From contig OZ253494.1 of the NCBI GenBank assembly GCA_965262015.1, forward strand, positions 682,001-746,000: a DNA stretch of 64,000 bases. The letters are read 5' to 3'. A program made the position numbers and the translations under genes. Shown here one piece after another: positions 45,336-54,806 of the stretch. This stretch comes from G965262015 sp965262015 (GTDB taxonomy: Bacteria > Spirochaetota > Leptospiria > Turneriellales > CBDBES01). A model generated the notes under the pieces. It was not told where the DNA came from, did not search any database, and worked only from the letters and a program-made list of their open reading frames with translations. The stretch's first letter is position 1. Every line of letters begins with the position of its first letter.

Positions 45336-45408
45336 CATTTTCATGTATTTCACATAATCATTCAACAATTTATTTGACTGGCTAAGTCTATATCACGATT
45401 CAGTATAC

Positions 45409-46509
45409 ATGAATGTCGTGAAACATACAGTAGCAGTATTGAGTGGTGACGGGATAGGGCCTGAGGTAATGAATGTCACTCTAAACATATTAGACCAGGT
45501 ATGTAATGCAAACAATATACAATTTGATTACAAAGAGGCACTAGTTGGTGGCGTTGCCATTGATCAAATGGGCGTGGCTTTACCCAAAGAAACCTTAAGC
45601 ATATGCGAAAAATCAGATGCCATCCTATTTGGTTCAGTTGGCGGACCAAAATGGGAAAGCTTACCTCCAGAGCAACAACCTGAGCGAGGTGCCCTTTTAC
45701 CTCTGCGATCACATTTCCAATTATATGCGAACTTTAGACCTGCCATTATATATCCTGAACTTAAGTTAGCTTCACCATTACGAGCAGATCTCATACAGAA
45801 TAAATTAGATATTTTAGTATTAAGAGAGTTAACAGGTGGCATTTATTTTGGAAAGCCTAAAGGCCGTGAAAAAACAGAAAATTCTGAAAAAGCTTTTGAC
45901 ACCCTAGTATACCATACTTACGAAATCGAAAGAATTGCTATATTAGCCTTCGGTATAGCCATGCAGAGAACAAAAAAGGTTCATAGTATTGATAAAGCAA
46001 ATGTACTCTCTTCTATGGTCCTATGGCGAGAAACTGTTACAAAAATACACAAACAATTTCCTGAGGTAGATTTGCATCATATGTATGTAGATAACGCTGC
46101 TATGCAGTTAATTCGACAACCATCCCAATTTGATGTCATTTTATGTCCCAATATGTTTGGTGACATATTGTCTGATATAGCTTCGCAAATAACAGGCTCC
46201 ATTGGTATGTTGCCTTCAGCATCTTTAGGTGCAAAAAATAATGATTGTTATTTTGGTTTATACGAACCAGCAGGAGGCTCTGCGCCCGACATTGCTGGCC
46301 ATAATATGGCCAATCCCATTGCACAAATTTTATCCGCTTGTATGATGTTACGTTATTCTTTTAACCTAAACAAAGAAGCTGAAAAAATAGAGAAAGCTAT
46401 TGAACGTGCTATCAAATCAGGTGCTCGAACTAAAGATATTGCAACGCAAGAACCAAATAAATCTCTTACAACAACAGAGATGTCTGAAGCTATTTTATCG
46501 TTCTTATAA
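45409..46509 (+). CDS. leuB: 3-isopropylmalate dehydrogenase
   Basis: LeuB oxidatively decarboxylates 3-isopropylmalate in leucine synthesis. The 366-aa protein is the expected length. It shows VLSGDGIGPEVMN, ATP-independent substrate residues in RELTGGIYFGKPKGR, VDNAAMQLIRQP, FGDILSDIASQITGSIGMLP and the NAD-binding EPAGGSAPDIAGHNMANP (with Gly-Gly where many enzymes have V-H). No other leu gene is adjacent. It is followed 33 nt later by a small secreted protein and purN on the same strand. Confidence 0.95.
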   Translation: MNVVKHTVAVLSGDGIGPEVMNVTLNILDQVCNANNIQFDYKEALVGGVAIDQMGVALPKETLSICEKSDAILFGSVGGPKWESLPPEQQPERGALLPLRSHFQLYANFRPAIIYPELKLASPLRADLIQNKLDILVLRELTGGIYFGKPKGREKTENSEKAFDTLVYHTYEIERIAILAFGIAMQRTKKVHSIDKANVLSSMVLWRETVTKIHKQFPEVDLHHMYVDNAAMQLIRQPSQFDVILCPNMFGDILSDIASQITGSIGMLPSASLGAKNNDCYFGLYEPAGGSAPDIAGHNMANPIAQILSACMMLRYSFNLNKEAEKIEKAIERAIKSGARTKDIATQEPNKSLTTTEMSEAILSFL

Positions 46510-46542
46510 ATAGATTTGTACTATAAGATTTTTTATAATAAT

Positions 46543-46983
46543 ATGAAAAAATGGAGTTTATTATTTTTTATATTGGGTACAGTGTTCCTGAATGCGTATA
46601 ACGTATCTGATATACACACCCATGCCCGTCGAATAGAACAACATAAAAAAAATGGCATACAACTTGATATTATGATGGAATCTGATATTGGTATCCAGAA
46701 TAAAGCAGTACATTCGATCAAGTTATACCGCATATCACGAGGACATAAAGTAATCCAGGATATTGCTAAAAAAATTCAATCTTTTGGAGTATTAGAAAAG
46801 GTAAGAACAAGTATGAAAGGTGAAGTGTCTTTACAAGATGCTAATTATTTATCACAAGTAAAATCTATTATATTCTATCCTATTTCTGTGTCTAGTGACT
46901 ATGTAGTAGAAAGTAAAATCTATTACTGTAATTTGAAACAAGGCTTATGTAAACTTATTAAGCTTTATAATTTAATTCAATAA
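46543..46983 (+). CDS. Small secreted protein, unknown
   Basis: The start is placed at the ATG at 46543, where a signal peptide begins (MKKWSLLFFILGTVFLNAYN); the open frame extends back to 46516. The mature part of about 125 residues mixes beta and charged segments and has two cysteines near the end (YCNLKQGLCKL), possibly a disulfide pair. I do not recognise it. It lies 5 nt upstream of purN and 33 nt downstream of leuB and is probably co-transcribed, with no shared function apparent. Confidence 0.6.
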   Translation: MKKWSLLFFILGTVFLNAYNVSDIHTHARRIEQHKKNGIQLDIMMESDIGIQNKAVHSIKLYRISRGHKVIQDIAKKIQSFGVLEKVRTSMKGEVSLQDANYLSQVKSIIFYPISVSSDYVVESKIYYCNLKQGLCKLIKLYNLIQ

Positions 46984-46988
46984 AGAAT

Positions 46989-47645
46989 ATGCCCAATCAA
47001 ACCACATGGCCTTCTATTGCCATTTTTATTTCTGGTAATGGTAGCAATATGCGTGTACTCTTAGATAGAGTGCAGATGCAACAGCTACGGGCCAAGGTTG
47101 CTTTTGTTTTTAGTAATTCTCTGCAAGCAGCTGGCTTATTATGGGCAAAAGAAAAAGGATATCTAACATATTGCTTAGAAGCCAAAAAATTTAGTAGTGT
47201 AGAAGATTATGAAAGTCAGCAACTAGAATATCTTAAGAGGCACAAAGTAGAATGGATTATATGTGCAGGTTATATGAGACTTATTCATAAGACATTACTA
47301 GATGTATTTCACAATCGGATTATTAATATACATCCTTCCCTGTTGCCAGCATTCCCAGGTAAAAATGCTCCTCAACAATCTATTGAATATGGTGTACAAT
47401 ATAGTGGATGTACGGTTCATTTTATTGATCATGGTATAGACACGGGTCCTATTATTACGCAACGTGTGGTACTTATTTTATCAGATGACACCGCAGACAG
47501 TCTTCACAAACGTATTCTAGCTGAAGAACATTTTATATTTTGGCGTGCTTTACAGGCCGTATTTCAAGGGTATATTTTACAAGGGAGACAAGTTAGACTT
47601 CAGCTTCAAGATCCATTTAATCTACAGAACTTGACGTTTTTCTAG
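46989..47645 (+). CDS. purN: Phosphoribosylglycinamide formyltransferase
   Basis: PurN transfers a formyl group from 10-formyl-tetrahydrofolate to GAR in purine synthesis. The 218-aa protein shows FISGNGSNMRVLLD, VFSNSLQAAGLLWA, CAGYMRLIHKTLLD, and the catalytic core NIHPSLLPAFPGKNAPQQSI (His of NIHPS), followed by GCTVHFIDHGIDTGPII. The length is slightly more than the 200-aa norm. Its end overlaps the convergent HpcH/HpaI-like gene by 24 nt. Confidence 0.95.
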   Translation: MPNQTTWPSIAIFISGNGSNMRVLLDRVQMQQLRAKVAFVFSNSLQAAGLLWAKEKGYLTYCLEAKKFSSVEDYESQQLEYLKRHKVEWIICAGYMRLIHKTLLDVFHNRIINIHPSLLPAFPGKNAPQQSIEYGVQYSGCTVHFIDHGIDTGPIITQRVVLILSDDTADSLHKRILAEEHFIFWRALQAVFQGYILQGRQVRLQLQDPFNLQNLTFF

Positions 47646-48392
47646 AATATCCAGTCTACTCTGAAAATAAGTTAAACGTTCAGGAAATTTAATTTGCAAG
47701 AGATAGTACAAATTTTTTTCCCAGTCTAAAATAGAATGTAAAACTTTTTGATACTGTTTATTTGAAGTAAAATTATTTTGGAACATCACATGTCTTGTAT
47801 TCAAATAACCACTACCCATATATGTACTCCATGCAATGTCCCAATCCATGGATAATCCTCCTCCTACAGATATACTCTTATTCTGTTTTTTACACTGCTC
47901 AACACATTTATGAATCATTTTTAATAATTTTTTATGATTCACAGCCATATTCATACTATCTGCCAAATCTTTTCTACCAATTGTAATATGAAAAATCTGT
48001 TCAAAATATGGTGAATGGAGAATGTCTGATAAATGACTGAAAGCAACCCTGGTCTCTAAATTAATACCTAATGCAGGTTTATTCGTAATCGACATTTCTA
48101 AGTAGAGATGAAGAAGTGTTTGTACAAAATTTCGTAAAGCATATACAGATTCAATCATGGGAGCCAATATGGTATGAACTCCTAGACCTAGTAGGAAACG
48201 AATATCTTGCCTTGCCTCAGGACCACCAATTTTTACAGTAAGTGGTAAAATACCATATGTTAAATCTTTAATAAAACGAATCTCTTCAAAGGACATATCT
48301 TCCACTTCTGTCCCTGTTTTAATTGCTACAACCCCATACTTTTGCTTTAAGGCCATACATTGTTCTCTTAGAGATTCTTTTGTAACTGCCAT
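47622..48392 (-). CDS. HpcH/HpaI aldolase/citrate lyase beta-like protein
   Basis: The 256-aa protein looks like a TIM-barrel enzyme of the HpcH/HpaI or CitE superfamily, which makes or breaks C-C bonds in small acids. Support comes from VKIGGPEARQDIRFLLGLGV, LAPMIESVYALRNFV, the metal-ligand Glu in GINLETRVAF, the GRKDLADSM segment and SVGGGLSMD. The exact substrate cannot be read. It is isolated, convergent with purN (24-nt overlap), and its promoter shares a 146-nt gap with carA. Confidence 0.68.
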   Translation of the reverse strand: MAVTKESLREQCMALKQKYGVVAIKTGTEVEDMSFEEIRFIKDLTYGILPLTVKIGGPEARQDIRFLLGLGVHTILAPMIESVYALRNFVQTLLHLYLEMSITNKPALGINLETRVAFSHLSDILHSPYFEQIFHITIGRKDLADSMNMAVNHKKLLKMIHKCVEQCKKQNKSISVGGGLSMDWDIAWSTYMGSGYLNTRHVMFQNNFTSNKQYQKVLHSILDWEKNLYYLLQIKFPERLTYFQSRLDILEKRQVL

Positions 48393-48485
48393 GGCGTAGT
48401 AATAAGAGAAAACTAAATGTACGCGTGGTCAAGAATATTACTGAAAATTTAGATATATCGTTGGTATATTTTTTCTAACAAGCAA

Positions 48486-48566
48486 ATGAAATCAAAAACT
48501 CTATTGACTGCTTTATTTGTCTTGGGACTGGTGCTTGTATGTCTTCTTACAAACATGGTGCTTTAG
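48486..48566 (+). other. Hydrophobic 26-residue frame overlapping the carA start
   Basis: An ATG at 48486 opens MKSKTLLTALFVLGLVLVC, a perfect-looking lipoprotein-type signal, then stops 25 nt inside carA in another frame. It could be a leader peptide, the stub of a lost lipoprotein gene, or chance. No ribosome-binding site is obvious. Confidence 0.3.
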
Positions 48567-49795
48567 TCTTAGAAGATGCTTGTTTTTTTACAGGTGAATT
48601 AGTAAGCCACATATCTCACAAAGATAAGATTGGTGAAGTCGTTTTCAATACGGCCATGAGTGGTTACCAAGAAATAATTACTGATCCATCTTATAAGGGT
48701 CAGTTAGTGTGCTTTACCTACCCTTCTATTGGAAATTATGGTATAAATGCCTTGGATAACGAATCTGATAAGATACACCTCTCTGGTATTATTGTTAAAG
48801 AGATATGCCACAAGCCATCTAATTATAGAAGTGAAATGAGTTTAAGTAATTTTTTAGATCAGAATGAGGTTCCTGCAATTGCCGGTATTGACACTCGTTC
48901 CTTAGTACGCCATATACGTGAAAAAGGTAGTATACAAGCAGGTATATTCTATTCTCAAGACACAGGACTTTCCAAGGCAGAAACTACACATACTCAATGG
49001 CTTCAGGGATGTCTAGAGAAAATTAAAAACTCAGTGCATATTACTGAAAAGAATCTAACCCTTGAATTTAATGGCAAGCAAACAAACCAGTATGTCCAAA
49101 ATTATATCCAACAACATAATATAAACACTCAAGGGTGGCTCAGAATAGGTGTCCTAGATTTTGGTATCAAATATAGTATACTAAAAAATCTTATAATGAA
49201 CAAGATGTATCCGGTAGTATTTGCTGGTAATGGTATAATACAAAATCATGCTAGTAAGCTGACAGCTTGTGATGGTTTTTTGCTATCTAATGGACCTGGT
49301 GACCCTAACACTGTTCAGGATGGCATCAAGAACATACAATACTTAATAGAACAAAAAAAACCTATACTGGCTATTTGCCTAGGACACCAGTTACTCGCAT
49401 GCACATTAGGAATGAAAATAATGAAAATGAAGTTTGGTCACCATGCTGCTAATCATCCCGTGAGTTCTTTGGAATTAGCGCAACTACACACCCATAACTC
49501 AAATAAACATGCGTCAGAAATAAGGCATGATATTCATAAACACGTAAAGATTACATCACAAAATCATAATTTTGCCATAGATAAGAGAAGTACATTAAAT
49601 CTGCCTTATGTCTTTAAAAGTATGGAAGAGAACATGAATGATAACAGCGTGGCAGGGTTTCGTATTCAAGAAAATAATCTAGACATTATTAGTGTACAAT
49701 ATCACCCAGAAGCAGGTCCTGGACCCAATGATGCTGGGGGTATTTTCTTAGAATTTTATGATAGAGTCTATCAGTATAGAAACATAAAGGTATGA
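48539..49795 (+). CDS. carA: Carbamoyl-phosphate synthase small subunit
   Basis: CarA is the glutaminase subunit that feeds ammonia to CarB for arginine and pyrimidine synthesis. The 418-aa protein has the N-terminal domain (GEVVFNTAMSGYQEIITDPSY) and SIGNYGIN. The class I amidotransferase domain has LSNGPGDPN, the catalytic Cys in ILAICLGHQLLACTLG (near residue 281) and the His-Glu pair in VQYHPEAGPGPND. About 30 extra residues rich in His and Asn lie between ANHPV and ITSQNHNFA. carB is not here, and recN follows convergently with no gap. The ATG at 48539 is the only sensible start. Confidence 0.95.
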   Translation: MSSYKHGALVLEDACFFTGELVSHISHKDKIGEVVFNTAMSGYQEIITDPSYKGQLVCFTYPSIGNYGINALDNESDKIHLSGIIVKEICHKPSNYRSEMSLSNFLDQNEVPAIAGIDTRSLVRHIREKGSIQAGIFYSQDTGLSKAETTHTQWLQGCLEKIKNSVHITEKNLTLEFNGKQTNQYVQNYIQQHNINTQGWLRIGVLDFGIKYSILKNLIMNKMYPVVFAGNGIIQNHASKLTACDGFLLSNGPGDPNTVQDGIKNIQYLIEQKKPILAICLGHQLLACTLGMKIMKMKFGHHAANHPVSSLELAQLHTHNSNKHASEIRHDIHKHVKITSQNHNFAIDKRSTLNLPYVFKSMEENMNDNSVAGFRIQENNLDIISVQYHPEAGPGPNDAGGIFLEFYDRVYQYRNIKV

Positions 49796-51526
49796 TTATC
49801 GTGATAATAAATTTTTAGCGTGTTCTAGAACAGCATCATTAACATTATCGCCTCCCATCATCCTAGCAAGTTCTTCCACTCTCTGTTCTGGTGTAAGGTC
49901 TTGGATCATAGTACCTTGTAATAGGTTTTTGCTAACGTAAAAATGTTTGGTATCTGTTAAATTGATGGCAGCAATCTGGTGTAGGTGTGTAATTACAATT
50001 AGTTGTGAGGCCTGTGCCAAATCTAATAGTTTTTTACCAACTTGTTCTGCAGTTTGACCACCTACTCCAGTATCAACCTCATCAAAAATCATTGTAGGTA
50101 CATAGTTAGAATCAATAATAACTTTTTTTAGCGATAGCACAATCCTGCTTAATTCACCACCTGAAGCCACTTTTTTTAAGGATTTTAAGGATGAATCCGC
50201 CGTTGTACCAATAAAGAATTCAACAAAATCTAAGCCATTTTTATGCATTTTATATGTTTTTTTTGTTTCTTCATCCAATAAATGATACATACTCTCACCC
50301 GCTTGATTACTCAATTCCCATTTTACTGAAATTTTAATGAGAGTATCAGACATATTGAGTGATGCCAACTCTTGGTTAATTTTATCTTGTAATTCTTTGG
50401 CAGATTCAGTACGTTTTTGAGAAAGTATATACATAAGAGTTTCTAGCTCTTGTCTAATCTCATTAATTTTCATTCGTATATTCTTTTCTTGTTCACCAGA
50501 AAATTCGAGACCATGTAGCTCATTTTTTGCTTCTTCTAAATACAGGGCTACATGTTTAAATGACTTACCATAGCGATTAAGAATATTATTTAAAGTATCA
50601 ATTCTATCACGCATGAGTTGTATATCATGTGTATTAGTCTGGACTACATCTACATAACTCCTTAAAGCATGATTGACTTCTTCCAGTGCAAAATAAGCAT
50701 CCTCTAAATTTTTTAGCGAATCTACTAAAGCATCATCATATTCTGTTACTGTTTCTAGATTACTTTTGAAAGTAGCAAGGGAGGGTAAAATGGATGTGTC
50801 TGTTCCACTAAGCAGTTGGTGTCCTTTGGTCAAACATTGTGTAATAGCTTCAGAATTCAATAATCGTTTTTCCTGGGAAATGAGGTTCTCTAACTCTAAT
50901 TCACTAGTAAGGTCAGCTGATTCTATTTCTTGGATTTCATGTTTTAGTAAACTTATTCTACGTGATTTTTCTTCTTCGCTAAGCGTTACACTTTTTAATT
51001 GTTGATTTAAAGCAGTATAGTCTAGGTATAATTTTTTATATATTGCTGTCTGATCAGATATTTGTGCATAACGATCTAAGATATGTAGATGTGTGTCTGT
51101 CTTCAATATACCCTGGTGTTCATTTTGACTATGAATATCTAGTAAAAATCTACCAATATTTTTTAAAACACTAATGGGTACCTTAGTATGGTTAATAAAA
51201 CATCTACCTTTACCATCCATACTAACCTCTCTTTTTAGAGTAAAATCATGTTGATTATGTTTTACATTGCTATGGTTAAGCTGTTCTGTAATTTGCTTAC
51301 TAATTGTTTTATCATCTATATAAAATATGGCTTCTACCACAGCACGATTAGTACCTGTACGAATTAGATCAGTTGTTGCCTTATCTCCTATGACTAAATG
51401 AATAGCCCCTAAAATAATAGATTTACCTGCACCAGTCTCACCAGTAATAATATTGAGACGAGAACTAAATACAAGATTGAGTTCTTTGATAAGAGCAAAG
51501 TCTTTAATGGACAAACTAACTAGCAT
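49796..51526 (-). CDS. recN: DNA repair ATPase RecN
   Basis: RecN is an SMC-like protein that holds broken DNA ends together. The 576-aa product has Walker A ITGETGAGKSIILGA near residue 30, the QNEHQGIL segment, a long coiled coil (about 150-370), the signature ASGGELSRIVLSLK near 450, and Walker B TMIFDEVDTGVGGQTAEQVG. It is the normal length. Its last base abuts the carA stop, and aroK-aroE lie upstream on the same strand. Confidence 0.95.
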   Translation of the reverse strand: MLVSLSIKDFALIKELNLVFSSRLNIITGETGAGKSIILGAIHLVIGDKATTDLIRTGTNRAVVEAIFYIDDKTISKQITEQLNHSNVKHNQHDFTLKREVSMDGKGRCFINHTKVPISVLKNIGRFLLDIHSQNEHQGILKTDTHLHILDRYAQISDQTAIYKKLYLDYTALNQQLKSVTLSEEEKSRRISLLKHEIQEIESADLTSELELENLISQEKRLLNSEAITQCLTKGHQLLSGTDTSILPSLATFKSNLETVTEYDDALVDSLKNLEDAYFALEEVNHALRSYVDVVQTNTHDIQLMRDRIDTLNNILNRYGKSFKHVALYLEEAKNELHGLEFSGEQEKNIRMKINEIRQELETLMYILSQKRTESAKELQDKINQELASLNMSDTLIKISVKWELSNQAGESMYHLLDEETKKTYKMHKNGLDFVEFFIGTTADSSLKSLKKVASGGELSRIVLSLKKVIIDSNYVPTMIFDEVDTGVGGQTAEQVGKKLLDLAQASQLIVITHLHQIAAINLTDTKHFYVSKNLLQGTMIQDLTPEQRVEELARMMGGDNVNDAVLEHAKNLLSR

Positions 51527-51568
51527 GAATATACAAAGTCTAATTAACTAATATTCTTTAATCCACGC

Positions 51569-52195
51569 CTATAAATTACACACTTGTAAAACTCTTTGCA
51601 CTACCTCATTGATATTCCCATCCGTGACATCAATAACAACTTTACAAGCTTCTTGGTACCACCGTTGCCTGCGGTCATAGTGACTATGCCATGAAGAATT
51701 AGTAGGATTACTTGATAGAGCAGGACGTTCATTTATATCAGCTGTAAGATTTCTATGGATAACATCTTTGCTGGCATGGAGGTAGATAGTAAAAAAATGC
51801 TTCTTAAGGAGATCTATATTATGCTGGGATTTAGATTCATTTTGATCCTCCACAATACCTCCACCCGTATCAAAAATATATTTACCATTATCTTGTTGAT
51901 TAAATTCAAATAATATTTCCTGCTCTAATTCGCGAAAAGAGGCCCAATTATATTTTTTAACAAAATCAACTACCTTCATACCTATTTTTTTTTCTATCAG
52001 TGTATCAGAAGAAAACACAGGCAACTTCAAAATACTACCTAATTCTTTAGCAATGACACTTTTACCTACACCTCGAAAACCAACAAAGGCAATTTTATCA
52101 TATTGATTTTTCTTTTTGGATGATTTTAATGGCATCCTTTGCTGATTATTTTTCGGCTTAAAATTAGATGATTTTGAAGAATCATTAAGAGACAT
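51569..52195 (-). CDS. aroK: Shikimate kinase
   Basis: AroK phosphorylates shikimate at the 3 position in the aromatic amino-acid pathway. The 208-aa protein has a basic 33-residue extension before the P-loop FVGFRGVGKSVIAKELG, then FSSDTLIEKKIG (the shikimate-binding Asp). FRELEQEILFEF and FDTGGGIV follow, where Gly-Gly contacts shikimate, and ERPALSS lies in the lid. It lies 27 nt downstream of aroE on the same strand, so both consecutive pathway enzymes are probably co-expressed. Confidence 0.92.
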   Translation of the reverse strand: MSLNDSSKSSNFKPKNNQQRMPLKSSKKKNQYDKIAFVGFRGVGKSVIAKELGSILKLPVFSSDTLIEKKIGMKVVDFVKKYNWASFRELEQEILFEFNQQDNGKYIFDTGGGIVEDQNESKSQHNIDLLKKHFFTIYLHASKDVIHRNLTADINERPALSSNPTNSSWHSHYDRRQRWYQEACKVVIDVTDGNINEVVQRVLQVCNL

Positions 52196-52222
52196 ACTAA
52201 CGAAAATCCTTAGGTACCATAA

Positions 52223-53116
52223 CTAATATTTCAACTCTTTTTTTAAGATTTGTTGAATAAACTCTTTTGGTGGCTCCGTCTTCATAAAAATCCTCCATTG
52301 ATGCAATGCTTGATGCAATAACATGTGATAACCATAAATAAGATTGAGTTTTTTTTGCTGGCCAAGCAACAATAGTGGAGTCATATGAGGTGTATAGACA
52401 ATATCAAATAGAGTCTGGTGCTGAAATAGATATTCCCCACTTAATGGTGTATCATTAGAATATTCAGAATGTTTCATACCTAAAGGCGTAGCATTGATAA
52501 TTAAATCATATTTTTCTGTTTGCTCGGGACTACGCAAACTTTTTTTTTCGGGTTTAAGAGAAGGCTCTTTATTGAAAGTCATATAATTTATTTGAGTTTT
52601 TGTTTTATAGAGCTTGAGATAACGGGCGAAGTCACGTCCCTTACTTTTATTACGTGATAAAATACAAATTTCATCAACTGCATATTCTAGTAAAGAGATA
52701 GCAATAGCTCTTGCGGAACCACCTGTTCCAATTAATAAGACTTTTGACCCTTCTACATTATAATTATGTGATCGGATAGCCTCCATTGCACCAAAACTAT
52801 CTGTGTTATATCCTTCAAAACCTTCTTTACCACTTTGCACCACTGTATTCACTGACCCAATTTTAAATGACATAGCATCAATTTTATCTAGAGTGCTCAT
52901 AATACGTACTTTGTGGGGTATAGTCACAGAAATACCTTGAATATTAAACTTTTTTAAGGCCTTTTTAAGGCCTAGGATACTCTTCATAGAAAATGGTACA
53001 TATATCGCATCAATGGACATTTCTCGAAAAGCAGAATTATAGATTAAAGGAGATAAAGAATGTGTAACGGGGTAACCCACAATACCATATATTGCCGTAT
53101 CAATTGTAACATTCAT
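52223..53116 (-). CDS. aroE: Shikimate dehydrogenase
   Basis: AroE reduces 3-dehydroshikimate to shikimate with NADPH. The 297-aa protein shows YGIVGYPVTHSLSPLIYN, GISVTIPHKVRIM (Lys and Asp of the active site nearby), GYNTDSFGAMEAI, the nucleotide loop LLIGTGGSARAIAISL and IINATPLGMKHS. The ending GYHMLLHQALHQWRIFM is typical. It pairs with aroK downstream. Its start is 72 nt from the VKOR-DsbA gene. Confidence 0.95.
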   Translation of the reverse strand: MNVTIDTAIYGIVGYPVTHSLSPLIYNSAFREMSIDAIYVPFSMKSILGLKKALKKFNIQGISVTIPHKVRIMSTLDKIDAMSFKIGSVNTVVQSGKEGFEGYNTDSFGAMEAIRSHNYNVEGSKVLLIGTGGSARAIAISLLEYAVDEICILSRNKSKGRDFARYLKLYKTKTQINYMTFNKEPSLKPEKKSLRSPEQTEKYDLIINATPLGMKHSEYSNDTPLSGEYLFQHQTLFDIVYTPHMTPLLLLGQQKKLNLIYGYHMLLHQALHQWRIFMKTEPPKEFIQQILKKELKY

Positions 53117-53188
53117 CTAATTTATAAAACTCTCCCTCATAACAAAAATTATACCGAGGGATTAAATTTGAACATCTAATAAATACAA

Positions 53189-54454
53189 CTATTGCTGAGT
53201 GCTTGAAACCAATTTCTTAGCTTCAAATCTTAAAAGTTGTTGGAGAAAAAAATCAATAGGTAGTCCAGTCACTTTTCTACCATTTATAAAGACAGCTGGG
53301 GTACCTGTAACATGTAAATAATTACCTAACTCAATATCAGATACGATGGCCTGTTTGGTAGTTGGAGAAGTCATACAACTTTTCATAGAAGCCATATTGA
53401 CATTCTGTTGTCTTGTAATATTTATAATGGCTTTTTGTTGAAAGGATGGAGAGATAGTTAACTGGGATTGCTTATCAAACAAGGCGTCGTGTACTTTCCA
53501 AAATACATCTTTCGTCTTACCTGCACAATAAGACAGATAAGATAGTTTACAAGACCCGATGTGAAAATCCTGTTTTAATAAATTATTACATTCCTTGTCA
53601 AGGGGATAATGTTTATAGACGACACGTACAGCATTCGGATATTTTTTCTCTATATCCGCAAGACGTTTGGCTGTGGTCCTACAATGAGGACACATAAAAT
53701 CAGAAAAATCTACAATTGTTAGAATGGGATTTTTAGCTCCCCTAAACGAAGAATTTCCTAGTGGTATTTTTACAACCTCACTAGAAAGATATTGTTTTTT
53801 AAATAATTTCCAGGCATCCATTAATAACTGATTGGGATCATTGGTGGCACGTTTAGAGGAGCTAGAACTTATGTTAGACTGAAAAATAAAAATAGAAAGT
53901 AGTAACGAGGTAATTGACAATGTAAAGGTAAGACCAAACATATTACTACGTCTGTTAAACCACGAAAGGTCCAATTTAAAACTAAAACGATATTGAGAGT
54001 CTACCTGCCTAATAGCAAAATAACTACAAATGATAACAGCTAGGGTACAAACGTAGGTAAGTAAACATAATTTACAAATTGTATCCAGTATAACAAGAGA
54101 ATAAATCAATAAACCAACGTCTATTATGACCCCTATTATTGCCATTTGAAGAATTACATGAAGTAAGCCCAACTCTTTGGTAATCAAATGGTACACTATC
54201 ATTAGAGAGATGAATCCATAAAAGAATAAGCCCAATAAAGCAATGGGGATCCCTAAAAAAGTGGAAGCAGTGGAGCGATTAACGACATCACAACTAGAAA
54301 CCTGGTCAGAAACACCACAAACAGCATCTAAGATAAAGGAACTAATGTGTATGTTGTAATGATGATCTACCAGGACAAAGGAAAACCAACAACCCAATAG
54401 TCCAAAGATTAAAACAGCAACATTCCACACGACTGATAAACTTAGCCTGCTCAT
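53189..54454 (-). CDS. VKOR-DsbA fusion, disulfide-forming membrane protein
   Basis: The 421-aa protein joins a vitamin-K-epoxide-reductase-like membrane domain to a thioredoxin-fold DsbA domain, so one chain can oxidise substrate cysteines and pass electrons to quinone. Residues 1-200 hold about five membrane segments, with the cysteine pair region SDQVSSCDVVNRS and the C-x2-C of DTICKLCLL. The soluble domain from about 230 has VVDFSDFMCPHCRTT (active-site C-P-H-C near 255) and the cis-Pro region VTGTPAVFING. Such fusions are known in spirochaetes, cyanobacteria and others and replace DsbA/DsbB. It would support folding of the cysteine-rich NHL proteins encoded next door. Confidence 0.9.
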   Translation of the reverse strand: MSRLSLSVVWNVAVLIFGLLGCWFSFVLVDHHYNIHISSFILDAVCGVSDQVSSCDVVNRSTASTFLGIPIALLGLFFYGFISLMIVYHLITKELGLLHVILQMAIIGVIIDVGLLIYSLVILDTICKLCLLTYVCTLAVIICSYFAIRQVDSQYRFSFKLDLSWFNRRSNMFGLTFTLSITSLLLSIFIFQSNISSSSSKRATNDPNQLLMDAWKLFKKQYLSSEVVKIPLGNSSFRGAKNPILTIVDFSDFMCPHCRTTAKRLADIEKKYPNAVRVVYKHYPLDKECNNLLKQDFHIGSCKLSYLSYCAGKTKDVFWKVHDALFDKQSQLTISPSFQQKAIINITRQQNVNMASMKSCMTSPTTKQAIVSDIELGNYLHVTGTPAVFINGRKVTGLPIDFFLQQLLRFEAKKLVSSTQQ

Positions 54455-54585
54455 GGACTCTTTCTATTATTCTTGTTTAAATATGTCAATAAATATTTAG
54501 CTGGACGATTATGAAGCTCTTGGAAAATCAAGGTCGTATCTGGACATTTCTAAGGTATTTTATAAGCTAATTAAGATTCTAAAAA

Positions 54586-54616
54586 GAACGGCTAACCTGG
54601 TCTATTCTGTCCAGAG
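54586..54616. repeat. Dispersed repeat, copy 2
   Basis: GGCTAACCTGGTCTATTCTG followed by TCCAGA resembles 33241-33275. It lies in the 352-nt gap upstream of the second NHL locus. The rest of that gap (54455-54806) shows no gene I can support. Confidence 0.45.
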
Positions 54617-54806
54617 CCAATACAATTCTCTAAAAAGATTTCACACATTCATCATTTAAAAATACTTGACATTTTACTCTGTAAAGTATGCACTCATACA
54701 ATTCCTTTGTGTTGCGTCGTAACTGTGGTAAGCCGTTTTAACAGGCCGACCAAAAAAGAGGTAAAATATTTGATTTAAACAAATCGAATATTAGGAGGCA
54801 TCAAAA

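Noticed and set aside
45336..45408. Leader peptide or T-box/riboswitch upstream of leuB
   Set aside because: No leucine-rich leader, T-box sequence or stable terminator-like hairpin is visible in the remaining gap.
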